From a virus, in IMG/VR virus record IMGVR_UViG_3300048921_000087, positions 1 to 36,480 of that record: a stretch of 36,480 nucleotides of DNA, one strand, 5' to 3'. Of the stretch, positions 1-6,600 are shown piece by piece. Positions within the stretch are counted from its first letter, which is position 1. Every line of letters begins with the position of its first letter. Under the pieces are notes generated by a model. It had not been told where the DNA came from. It made no database searches and saw only the letters and a program-made list of their open reading frames with translations. Both the position numbers and the translations under genes were made by a program.

Positions 1-72
1 ATTATTGCCATTAAATTAATTGGCAATGTAACAATAAACATAGTAATTATTTTATTTTGTTTTCATTACCAT
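1..72. other. AT-rich left edge with a small hairpin
   Basis: No gene is visible here. Bases 4-27 form an inverted repeat (ATTGCCA at 4-10 against TGGCAAT at 21-27, 10-base loop). It lies just past the stop of the minus-strand TIR-SIR2 gene, so it could be a weak transcription end, but there is no clear U-run. There is no copy of the SdsR terminator sequence that would mark attL, so the prophage continues beyond base 1. Confidence 0.4.
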
Positions 73-1443
73 TTAACTTATTAGTCTCATAAGAAAATTA
101 GGAATTTCATCATAGTCTTCGATCCAAATAACATTGATACCTAACCTATTTGCATCTTGCTCTTCTAAAAAAATAACGAACTCTTGAGCTTTCTTATCGG
201 ATAAGTTTGGTTTCTTTTTAATAATAAAGTGAGGTAATGCTTCGTCCGGGCTCTTCCTCCATGCAACATCTAATAAACGTCGCATATTAGGATCCGTTAA
301 ACTAATTCCTACCATTAAACAAGTATTTTGTGTCAACTTCTGTATTTGTATTATATTTGACCAGCTAAATGGTTCAATAAATTGGCTATGGTACCCATCT
401 TCGCTAAATACAAACGTCGAGCTATCTTTGATCTCGCCTTCTCTTGGCAAATATCCGTGAACATGATAGATGGCCAACTCACTTGAAGAACACTTAACCA
501 ATTCAGAGTAAATAGCCTTGTGGATTACCCTTTCCCTAGATAGCTCTTCTTCAATTAAACCATCAAAGTTAAAAGTTATAATTGAGTCAATAGATTCTCG
601 ATCTCTCTGAGGCCGGCAAAGCTCGACAATAGACTTAATTGTTTCACAGCTTTTCGGTTGAGATTTATACAATGCTTTACGCAATGAAGGAAGAAACTCA
701 TCTTCCAAATTATTTTTTATATACTTCCCGAGAATTAATGGCGGTATTCTCCCAACCACACCGCTTTGTTCTATCACATTGAGATTATATGAAACTTCTC
801 CATTATTTTTAATAATATCCAGCATCTCATAGAACAAATTTTCTAGTAGCTTGTTCCATACCGGTATTCCTGCAGCCATTGAAACACCTGCGCCACACAT
901 CAGTGTTAGACTTCCAGAATTAAGAGCCCCCCTTAGTTTAGCTATAGTCTCTATTTCGGTTTCTGATTTGTTTACTGTCTTTATTAACTCTAAACTTTTA
1001 TCATCTTCGGTTTCGTTATTATTTAATCCCGAAACGCGAAGAATATCAGTTGCAATCTTACTAATTTCGCTGGGAAGATCATCTGAAATACGCAATATTA
1101 AATGCTCTGATAAATAACTTGGTATAGTTATATCGCCAGACGCAACTACTAATACCTTCGAGTTTCCAGGGCTCAGCAATATTTCTGACATCTCCCGATT
1201 GGCAGTTTTTGATTTAAAAGTATTTTCAGTAAGAATAATTATAAATATATCAATTTCATTATGATTTTTAAGAAAGAATCTCCTAATCCCTTTATGCAAC
1301 ACACCTTTTGCATCAATATATCCATTGTTCCCCTCATAAGAAAAGTTATCATTCATAATCTCATTGCCAGCTCGCAATAAGATTTCAGATAAAGAATTTA
1401 ATAAATGTTCATCTTCTATTGAGCAAGATATATAAATTTTCAC
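73..1443 (-). CDS. TIR-SIR2 fusion protein, candidate anti-phage NAD-targeting effector
   Basis: Numbering is from the ATG at 1449. Residues about 4-135 look like a TIR domain: a first strand KIYISCS, a central strand IDIFIIILTENTF, and NREMSEIL with Glu86 where TIR NADases keep their catalytic Glu. Residues about 178-458 look like a SIR2 (SIR2_2-type) domain: CGAGVSMAAGIP (185-196), TFNFD (292-296), HVHG with His331 as the likely catalytic His, and VGISLTDPNMRRLL (380-393). Both families can hydrolyse NAD+; activity here is inferred. The likely start is the GTG at 1443, because the Shine-Dalgarno GGGAG touches the ATG at 1449 but stands 6 bases from the GTG. The gene is much more AT-rich than the structural genes and lies downstream of cI on the same strand, so it may be expressed in the lysogen. 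The TIR call is less secure than the SIR2 call. Confidence 0.8.
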   Translation of the reverse strand: MKIYISCSIEDEHLLNSLSEILLRAGNEIMNDNFSYEGNNGYIDAKGVLHKGIRRFFLKNHNEIDIFIIILTENTFKSKTANREMSEILLSPGNSKVLVVASGDITIPSYLSEHLILRISDDLPSEISKIATDILRVSGLNNNETEDDKSLELIKTVNKSETEIETIAKLRGALNSGSLTLMCGAGVSMAAGIPVWNKLLENLFYEMLDIIKNNGEVSYNLNVIEQSGVVGRIPPLILGKYIKNNLEDEFLPSLRKALYKSQPKSCETIKSIVELCRPQRDRESIDSIITFNFDGLIEEELSRERVIHKAIYSELVKCSSSELAIYHVHGYLPREGEIKDSSTFVFSEDGYHSQFIEPFSWSNIIQIQKLTQNTCLMVGISLTDPNMRRLLDVAWRKSPDEALPHFIIKKKPNLSDKKAQEFVIFLEEQDANRLGINVIWIEDYDEIPNFLMRLIS

Positions 1444-1582
1444 ATGCATCTCCCAATGATATCTGTCGACTGGTTTAGATTAATTTATAAAAACACACTT
1501 ATTATATTTTAACTTTTTTTCTTAATGTACTCAATGCATTTGACATTATCTACTATGCATTCAAACTTATAACTGAGCTACT
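1444..1582 (-). promoter_or_regulatory. AT-rich leader and promoter candidate for the TIR-SIR2 gene
   Basis: Between the cI stop and the cargo gene, the minus strand carries a TATAAT -10 candidate (1506-1501) with no good -35. ATGCATT occurs twice (1534-1540 and 1555-1561), 21 bases apart, and a third time next to the cI start (2452-2458), which may mark regulator binding. No terminator is obvious, so read-through from cI is possible. Confidence 0.35.
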
Positions 1583-2431
1583 TCAATACAATTTTTTAAC
1601 TTCTAAAACCACAGCTCCAAGGGGGGTTACTTTATCAATGTCACACTCAAAACTTATAGTTATTCCTGTGATATTAATTCTTTTTCCTGGAAGGATTGCA
1701 GCGGTATATATATCGCAGCTCCCATCAATATCAAGTAGCCATACCCCATTGCCAAGAGTTTTCTTTCCAAAATCGACTAGCCAAGAATTATTACTTTTCT
1801 GGACGTATCCCAGTTCTGAAGTAGATTCAGGAATAAATGACGGATCACAAATCCATTCACCAGCGCGAATTAACTCACCAGATGCAATGGACCAACGCTT
1901 CATCGTGGCAAAGGTGGGTTCATAGGACACTGCATCTGGATTGCCAGGATTGCCTTGTCCAGTGGCCAACCATAAAAGCGACACGCCAGTATCTAAAGCG
2001 CACGCAACAACCGCATCGCCAGGGAAATAATCACGCCTAACCCATGTACTAATCGTTGCCGTAGATATATCGAGGAAATCGCCAAGTTCCTTTTGCGTGC
2101 GGAATCCATACGCATCGAGCATACGGCGCAAGACGGGCTTTCCACCTGAAGATTGAATTTGCTCATACAGAATGCGGCCAGAAACTTTGTTTTTGGCAAC
2201 TTCAAAATTCGAATTTTCAAACTTACCAGTCATCAGCCAACGCAAATCAGCACCAGTATCTAGAGCGCACTTAATTACTGCGCTTCCGGGAACGCTGTTA
2301 CGCTGAGCCCATGAGCTCACGTTATTTGGCGGAACACCAAGGCTACTGGCCAGCGCTCGCTGCGAAGTGACGCCATAGGATGAAACAAGGCGTTCAATAA
2401 TGGCGGCTGAATCTTCAGATTTATCAGTCAT
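1583..2431 (-). CDS. cI: 186-type CI repressor with two tandem HTH domains
   Basis: This is the master repressor of lysogeny. The C-terminal part (about 185-282) resembles the 186 CI oligomerisation domain, including VWLLDIDG, LPGKR and FECDIDKV. The N-terminal half holds two copies of the CI-type HTH domain, about residues 9-70 and 98-160. They share VIKCALDTGADLRWLMTG and VVACALDTGVSLLWLATG, so they are an internal duplication. 186 CI has one such domain and about 192 residues; this protein has 282. The ATG at 2431 is preferred over the upstream TTG at 2437. It is transcribed away from cox and followed by the TIR-SIR2 gene. The C-terminal domain shows no S24 protease Ser/Lys pair that I can see, so RecA-driven self-cleavage is unlikely and an antirepressor is expected. 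Confidence 0.88.
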   Translation of the reverse strand: MTDKSEDSAAIIERLVSSYGVTSQRALASSLGVPPNNVSSWAQRNSVPGSAVIKCALDTGADLRWLMTGKFENSNFEVAKNKVSGRILYEQIQSSGGKPVLRRMLDAYGFRTQKELGDFLDISTATISTWVRRDYFPGDAVVACALDTGVSLLWLATGQGNPGNPDAVSYEPTFATMKRWSIASGELIRAGEWICDPSFIPESTSELGYVQKSNNSWLVDFGKKTLGNGVWLLDIDGSCDIYTAAILPGKRINITGITISFECDIDKVTPLGAVVLEVKKLY

Positions 2432-2544
2432 ATGCAAAATTTACCACGCAAATGCATTTACAATGAATACAATTGCGATCTATAGTGAATACACACCACA
2501 TGTAACACCGTAGAACACAAACCACTAACCGGAGATATTGCGTT
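2432..2544. promoter_or_regulatory. Divergent cI/cox control region with direct-repeat operator
   Basis: The region lies between two divergent regulators. The octamer TGAATACA occurs at 2464-2471 and again at 2486-2493, a 22-base (two helical turns) direct repeat. P2-type repressors are known to bind direct repeats with such spacing, so this is the best operator candidate. The first copy sits in an inverted CAAT...ATTG frame (2461-2475). Promoter hexamers are not clear enough to assign. GGAG at 2532-2535 serves the cox start. Confidence 0.55.
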
Positions 2545-2937
2545 ATGTCTCATGATATTGCAAACCCCCAGGCCGCACCCGCCGCGCCTTTTTCACATAC
2601 GCAGATTGCAAACATGCTTCTGCCTGGTCTGAGCGGCGCCATTCTGGAAGCAGTGCAGCACGCAGTTGCTATGCACACCTCCCCGACCATGTCCAAAGAG
2701 GACTTCATTGCCGTTAACGGCATCAGCGCATCCGTGCTGGAGAAATGGATCGCAAACGGCGTTGTGCTGCTGGCGCCAACCCCTACAACTACAGTGAAGC
2801 AAAACCGAAAGAACCGGAAGACCGGCGAGATCGAAGAGATCACGATGACAAAGCACGGTAACGCCCTGATCAACCTCGAAGCGTGGCGTGAGAAAAACCG
2901 CCAGGTTGCGATCAAATGCCGCTACATCCGCGGTTAA
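2545..2937 (+). CDS. cox: Cox-family regulator / excisionase
   Basis: This 130-residue protein is the first early gene, divergent from cI. The C-terminal half (SVLEKWIANGVVLL, then NALINLEAWREKNRQVAIKC) fits Cox/Apl-type proteins of P2-like phages. These repress the lysogenic promoter and act as directionality factors with integrase. P2 Cox (91 residues) and 186 Apl (87) are shorter; the extra part is an N-terminal Ala/Pro-rich stretch and a basic linker (KQNRKNRKTG). A GGAG Shine-Dalgarno precedes the ATG. The family call rests on position and partial similarity. Confidence 0.75.
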   Translation: MSHDIANPQAAPAAPFSHTQIANMLLPGLSGAILEAVQHAVAMHTSPTMSKEDFIAVNGISASVLEKWIANGVVLLAPTPTTTVKQNRKNRKTGEIEEITMTKHGNALINLEAWREKNRQVAIKCRYIRG

Positions 2938-2968
2938 TTCGATTATTCGAATTTTGAAGGGCTAAACC

Positions 2969-3478
2969 ATGTTTGATTATCAAGTCTCTAAACAGGCGCA
3001 CTACGAAGAAGCCTGCCGCCGATTTGCGACAAAGCACAACATCAAGCAGCTGAGCGCTGATGCTGGCATGTCGGCGCAGGTACTGCGCAATAAGCTGAAT
3101 CCTGACCAGCCTCACCGCCTGACGGTTGAGGAATTGCTGACGCTGACCGACCTCACCGAAGACCCAACGCTGGTTGATGGGTTGCTGGCGCAGCTGCACT
3201 GCCAGCCGTGCGTGCCGATCAATGAACTCTCCAGCGGCAAAGTCGCGGCGTATGTGCTGAATGCCACCTCAGAAATCGGCAAGGTCGCTGCCGAGGCGGT
3301 TGCAGATGGCGCCATGACCGCCGCGCGCCGCGGTGCGATACGCGAAAGCGTTAATGCCGGCATTCGTTACATGACGCTGGCAGGCCTCGCGATTCAGTCC
3401 CGTATCCATGCCAACCCGACAATGGCCTCCACCGTTGATGCCATCACCGCCGTTGGCGCGTCACTGGGCATGAGCTGA
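2969..3478 (+). CDS. cII: CII regulatory protein (Phage_CP76 family)
   Basis: This 169-residue protein has the same length as 186 CII. It begins MFDYQVSKQAHYEEACRRF and carries an HTH-like segment, LSADAGMSAQVLRNKLNPDQPH (about 28-49), followed by LTVEELLTLTDLT, as expected for the CP76/CII family. In 186, CII activates a promoter that boosts cI transcription during establishment of lysogeny. It follows cox in the early operon, 31 bases downstream, with GAAGGG as Shine-Dalgarno. The C-terminal half is Ala-rich and probably helical (oligomerisation). Confidence 0.85.
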   Translation: MFDYQVSKQAHYEEACRRFATKHNIKQLSADAGMSAQVLRNKLNPDQPHRLTVEELLTLTDLTEDPTLVDGLLAQLHCQPCVPINELSSGKVAAYVLNATSEIGKVAAEAVADGAMTAARRGAIRESVNAGIRYMTLAGLAIQSRIHANPTMASTVDAITAVGASLGMS

Positions 3479-3485
3479 GGTGAAC

Positions 3486-3698
3486 ATGATGCCAATTTCT
3501 ATTGCTCCCCTGCTCAAGCAGCAAAGCCAGTCTCGCCACTTTGGCCACGGATGGATCCAACTGCAGAACGGCCAGCGCTGGTGCCCGGCGCAAGACCAGA
3601 AAGAACTGCTGGTGCAACTGACCACCGCCCCGCGGGTGTCAATCGGCAGTAAGGCGGCAAAATGGCTTTTACTGAAACTGCGCGCGCTGTGCCGCTGA
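3486..3698 (+). CDS. fil: Fil-like small protein (phage filamentation protein)
   Basis: A 70-residue protein with GHGWIQLQNGQRWCPAQDQKELL near its N-terminus, a pattern I associate with the Fil family of 186-like phages, which causes host filamentation when expressed. Its place right after cII matches 186. The likely start is ATG 3486 (or 3489): AGGTGA at 3478-3483, overlapping the cII stop, is its Shine-Dalgarno, which makes the GTG at 3480 unlikely. Its end overlaps the next gene by 37 bases. The family name is from recollection of the motif. Confidence 0.65.
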   Translation: MMPISIAPLLKQQSQSRHFGHGWIQLQNGQRWCPAQDQKELLVQLTTAPRVSIGSKAAKWLLLKLRALCR

Positions 3699-4000
3699 CG
3701 CCGGGCCAGCGGGCCGACGGTTTGCAGCACATCGCCGAATTGCGCCGGGATATTTTCAAGTGCGACAGCACCGCGGAAATAAACCGCTTTTTGGCAGACG
3801 TGCGCAATGTAAGCGATCAACAACACAAGGAAAACATCCGGGCTCTGATCGCCATTTTCTTTTTGGCCGGTATCAAGAAAGAGCGCCACGGGCTGGATTT
3901 CAATGAACTGACGAGTGAGGAGAAAAAAGCATTGGTCGATGCAATGAATAAATTCCGCGCAGTCGTGAGTTTATTCCCGAAGCATTTAAGCATGCCGTAG
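3662..4000 (+). CDS. Conserved early phage protein of unknown function (possibly DUF5347)
   Basis: A 112-residue, mostly helical, charged protein with no catalytic motif that I recognise. It resembles small early-operon proteins of enterobacterial P2-like phages; I recall a DUF5347 family of this type but cannot confirm it. It starts inside the 3' end of fil (37-base overlap), with AAGGCGG upstream as Shine-Dalgarno, which implies translational coupling. No P2 gene B homologue is obvious elsewhere in the operon, so a replication accessory role is conceivable but unsupported. Confidence 0.65.
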   Translation: MAFTETARAVPLTPGQRADGLQHIAELRRDIFKCDSTAEINRFLADVRNVSDQQHKENIRALIAIFFLAGIKKERHGLDFNELTSEEKKALVDAMNKFRAVVSLFPKHLSMP

Positions 4001-4080
4001 AAATAACTTTTTAACCTGCCCAGAAATTAATTGGCGTAAACCCGCCGGGCTTTTTATTACCTGAAGAAAGGAAAACCACC

Positions 4081-4353
4081 ATGAGAAATATGCAAAAACT
4101 GCCAATCACCATTGGTATCGATCTAGCCGCCGGCGACGATGTTTCAGTTGTGCATCAGACCGCTTATCAGTTGGAAGAAATGCTGAAGCGCGCTCGCATG
4201 GATGAGCGTAAGAACCAGGCCGCGGTGATGTCCACCAAGTTGGAAAATCTGGCCAACTCCATCATCGCCAAGGATCTGAGCCTGCGCGACGCTGTGGACC
4301 TGCTGCGCCACGAAGCCGAATTCATCCAAAACCAGGCGATGGAGCTGCACTAA
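4081..4353 (+). CDS. DUF2732-like early protein
   Basis: A 90-residue protein resembling the DUF2732 family of P2-like phages: LEEMLKRARMDERKNQAAVMS followed by a helical tail ending FIQNQAMELH. Function is unknown. It is preceded by AGAAAGGA and a short GC-rich hairpin plus T-run at about 4037-4056 that might attenuate transcription from the upstream genes. Its stop overlaps the next start (TAATG at 4351-4355), a typical coupling arrangement. Confidence 0.75.
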   Translation: MRNMQKLPITIGIDLAAGDDVSVVHQTAYQLEEMLKRARMDERKNQAAVMSTKLENLANSIIAKDLSLRDAVDLLRHEAEFIQNQAMELH

Positions 4354-4571
4354 TGGCCGACGCAATGGACATCGAGCAGGAACGCCAGCAGTTGATCCTG
4401 GCCGCTCAAATCGAACAGGCGCGTTGGAAGCCGGCCGCCCCTTCCGCCTTTCTCTGCGAAGAGTGCGACGCGCAGATCCCAGAGGCGCGCCGCCTTGCCG
4501 TTCCAGGCGCCGCCCGCTGCGCCAGTTGCCAAGAACTTCACGAAGCAAAATCACGCCACTACCGGGGGTAG
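4353..4571 (+). CDS. TraR/DksA-type zinc-finger protein
   Basis: A 72-residue protein with a CxxC (Cys35, Cys38) and a second CxxC (Cys56, Cys59) separated by 17 residues, the C4 zinc finger of the TraR/DksA family found in P2-like early operons. TraR binds the RNA polymerase secondary channel and mimics DksA plus ppGpp; whether this short phage form does so is not known. It is translationally coupled to the gene before it, and the dam gene begins 3 bases after its stop. Confidence 0.82.
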   Translation: MADAMDIEQERQQLILAAQIEQARWKPAAPSAFLCEECDAQIPEARRLAVPGAARCASCQELHEAKSRHYRG

Positions 4572-4573
4572 CT

Positions 4574-5398
4574 ATGCTGAATTCCGCGTTGAAATGGGTG
4601 GGCGGAAAGCGTCGCATTATGGACACCCTGCGCCAACACCTACCAACCGCACCAGGTCGCCGCCTGGTGGAGCCGTTTGTGGGCTCCGCTACCGTTTTCC
4701 TGAACACCAACTTCGATTCCTATCTGCTGGCCGATATCAATGGCGACCTGATCAACTTTCACAACGTGGCCAAAGAGTACCCGGAAGAATTGATCGGACT
4801 TGGCCAATTGATGTTTGCCAATCACAAAGGCCAAGAGGGCTATTTAGCAGTCCGTGCCAGCTTCAATCTCCGCATCGAAGTCAGCAATATCATGCGCGCG
4901 ACGAAGTTCCTCTATTTGAACCGCCACGGCTACAACGGCATGTGTCGTTACAACCGCCGCGGGGAATTCAATATTCCATTCGGCAAGGTGGACGCACCTT
5001 ATTTCCCAGAGAAAGAGATCCGCGCCTTCGCCGAGAAAGCGAAAAACGCCGTTTTCCTCTGCTGTGACTTCACCGAAAGCATTGAAATGGCGGTGCCCGG
5101 CGATGTCATTTACTGCGATCCGCCATACATGCCTAAGACGAAAACAACCGGCTTTACCGATTACCACACGGAAGGCTTTGGCGAATTGCATCAGTACAAC
5201 CTGATGTACTCGCTGCGCGCTGCCGCGGCGCGCGGTTGTCACGTAGTGGCCTCAAACAGTGATGTAGCCGAAGCGCTGCAGTGTTATGGCGAGTTTGAGA
5301 TCCACCACATCACCGCTCCACGCTCTGTGAGCTGCAAAGGTGATGGGCGTGGGCGTGTCGGCGAAATCATCGCAACGATGGGGGCCGCCACATGCTGA
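4574..5398 (+). CDS. dam: Dam-like DNA adenine N6-methyltransferase
   Basis: A D12-class adenine methyltransferase of 274 residues. It has ALKWVGGKRRIM (5-16), the SAM-binding LVEPFVGSATVF (31-42), and the catalytic DPPY at 182-185. Dam enzymes methylate A in GATC using S-adenosylmethionine; the exact target here cannot be read from sequence. The start is ATG 4574 with GGGGG upstream; an in-frame extension further 5' would overlap the zinc-finger gene in another frame and is not needed. The likely role is protecting phage DNA from restriction or timing replication. Its stop overlaps the next gene by 7 bases. Confidence 0.92.
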   Translation: MLNSALKWVGGKRRIMDTLRQHLPTAPGRRLVEPFVGSATVFLNTNFDSYLLADINGDLINFHNVAKEYPEELIGLGQLMFANHKGQEGYLAVRASFNLRIEVSNIMRATKFLYLNRHGYNGMCRYNRRGEFNIPFGKVDAPYFPEKEIRAFAEKAKNAVFLCCDFTESIEMAVPGDVIYCDPPYMPKTKTTGFTDYHTEGFGELHQYNLMYSLRAAAARGCHVVASNSDVAEALQCYGEFEIHHITAPRSVSCKGDGRGRVGEIIATMGAATC

Positions 5399-5622
5399 TC
5401 GGTTTTCTCTGCTGGCTTGTTGGCGCCTTCGCCGTTTTCTGCCTGCTTTGCTTCGGCATTAAAAGCGGGCACATCTACCGCGTCACCACGGCCGCTGGCG
5501 TCCTAATCCTGTCAGTCATTTGGCCTATCACCGCCGCGCTGGTTCTCGGCGGATTCATCTACGGGCTGGCAATTCTCGTATTTAGCTATATCACCGGGAG
5601 TAAAGCCAATGAAAGGAATTGA
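5392..5622 (+). CDS. Small inner-membrane protein
   Basis: A 76-residue protein with two predicted membrane segments (about 2-22 and 33-68, the second long enough to be a hairpin) and few charged residues. No family recognised. It starts within the 3' end of dam (ATGCTGA) and its end overlaps the methyltransferase remnant at 5609. It could be a host-envelope or exclusion function, but nothing in the sequence shows this. Confidence 0.6.
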   Translation: MLIGFLCWLVGAFAVFCLLCFGIKSGHIYRVTTAAGVLILSVIWPITAALVLGGFIYGLAILVFSYITGSKANERN

Positions 5623-5698
5623 CTTGTTCGCTGGACTCGGCGGCTCATCAACAGGTGCACGGTTTCAAATAATTGATGCAATGAGGGCGCATGCATGA
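5609..5698 (+). pseudogene. Remnant N-terminus of a cytosine methyltransferase
   Basis: A 29-codon reading frame starts MKGIDLFAGLGGSSTGAR, the SAM-binding motif I (DLFAGLGG) of C5-cytosine methyltransferases, and then stops after an unrelated tail. It overlaps the start of the intact dcm gene. It looks like the stub of a second methyltransferase gene that was deleted or replaced. It might still be translated and couple ribosomes onto dcm (ATGCATGA junction at 5691-5698). Confidence 0.55.
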
Positions 5699-6600
5699 AG
5701 TCTCGGGCCTACTACAACGAAATCGACCCTTACGCCGCCCAATGGCTGCGCAACCTAATTGCCGCCGGACACATCGCGCCCGGTGATGTTGATGAAAGCT
5801 CGATCGAGGATGTGAAACCTTATGACTTACGAAACTACACACAGTGCCACTTCTTTGCCGGGATCGGAGTCTGGTCATACTCCCTCCGCAACGCCGGATG
5901 GCCAGACGATAAACCAGTCTGGACAGGTTCTTGTCCGTGCCAGCCTTTCAGCACGGCAGGCAAAGGCGATGGATTTGATGACGAGCGGCACCTATGGCCT
6001 CACTTCCATTGGCTCATCAGCGAGTGCCGACCTCAGCACGTCTTTGGCGAGCAGGTTGCAAGCGGCAACGCAAATGCTTGGTTCGACCTTGTACAAGCTG
6101 ACTTGGAAGCAATGGGCTACGCCTTCGGGCTTGTCCCGTTCCCGTCTGCGGGCGTCGGCGCTCCGCACATCCGCGACAGAGCCTACTGGGTGGCCAACAC
6201 CAACGGCGAACGCCGGAACCGGAGCGGGAACCGAGGGGCGTCAGGGTGGGATGAATATTCAATCAGTAGCGATGCTGACCGGCTGGCCAACTCCAACGAC
6301 AATCGACAACAACCAAGTTCGCGGCGAAGCTGCAGCGGCGGATGCTCCACAAAGGGGGACGACCATCGGGGGAGCTGCGAGATTGACGCTCAATTGCCCA
6401 GCCCGACGAACGGCTTCTGGCGAAATGCTGACTGGCTCTTCTGCCGGGATGAAAAGTGGCGGCCAGTTAGACCCGGCTCATTCCCGCTGGTTGATGGGGC
6501 TGCCGCTCGAGTGGGACGACTGCGCGCCTACGGTAACGCCATCAATGCGGAAGCGGCAAAAGCCTTCATAACAGCTTACATGAACACGGTGTGCAAATGA
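5695..6600 (+). CDS. dcm: DNA cytosine C5-methyltransferase
   Basis: A 301-residue enzyme that should methylate cytosine at C5. Motif I is [19 protein letters not shown], motif IV is [13 protein letters not shown] with the catalytic Cys, the ENV-type motif VI is modified (VFGEQVAS), and motif VIII is [10 protein letters not shown] variable, probably target-recognition, region (about 170-240) is Asn/Ser/Arg-rich. The C-terminal motifs are [19 protein letters not shown] and [11 protein letters not shown] (motif X). The ATG at 5695 overlaps the stop of the stub before it. The last bases overlap the start of gene A (ATGA). Anti-restriction is the likely role. A long second frame is open inside this gene (separate entry). 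Confidence 0.9.
   Translation: MKSRAYYNEIDPYAAQWLRNLIAAGHIAPGDVDESSIEDVKPYDLRNYTQCHFFAGIGVWSYSLRNAGWPDDKPVWTGSCPCQPFSTAGKGDGFDDERHLWPHFHWLISECRPQHVFGEQVASGNANAWFDLVQADLEAMGYAFGLVPFPSAGVGAPHIRDRAYWVANTNGERRNRSGNRGASGWDEYSISSDADRLANSNDNRQQPSSRRSCSGGCSTKGDDHRGSCEIDAQLPSPTNGFWRNADWLFCRDEKWRPVRPGSFPLVDGAAARVGRLRAYGNAINAEAAKAFITAYMNTVCK
5822..6571 (+). CDS. Possible overprinted ORF inside dcm
   Basis: A 249-codon ATG-initiated frame, shifted +1 relative to dcm, is open across most of the methyltransferase gene. Its product is Ser/Thr/Pro-rich, with the element GWPTPT repeated twice (opposite WVANTNG and LANSNDN in the dcm frame) and an ordered C-terminus, [19 protein letters not shown]. Similar alternate-frame proteins are, as I recall, annotated in other phage methyltransferase genes. 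There is no good Shine-Dalgarno. It could equally be a consequence of dcm codon usage, so it is reported with low confidence. Confidence 0.3.
   Translation: MTYETTHSATSLPGSESGHTPSATPDGQTINQSGQVLVRASLSARQAKAMDLMTSGTYGLTSIGSSASADLSTSLASRLQAATQMLGSTLYKLTWKQWATPSGLSRSRLRASALRTSATEPTGWPTPTANAGTGAGTEGRQGGMNIQSVAMLTGWPTPTTIDNNQVRGEAAAADAPQRGTTIGGAARLTLNCPARRTASGEMLTGSSAGMKSGGQLDPAHSRWLMGLPLEWDDCAPTVTPSMRKRQKPS

Noticed and set aside
1-72. attL
   Set aside because: No copy of the SdsR terminator (A7-GACCGAATA) is present; attL must lie left of the window.
4424-4573. N-terminal extension of the Dam gene
   Set aside because: The added residues are Arg/Pro-rich and read the zinc-finger gene in another frame; the Dam fold begins at ATG 4574.
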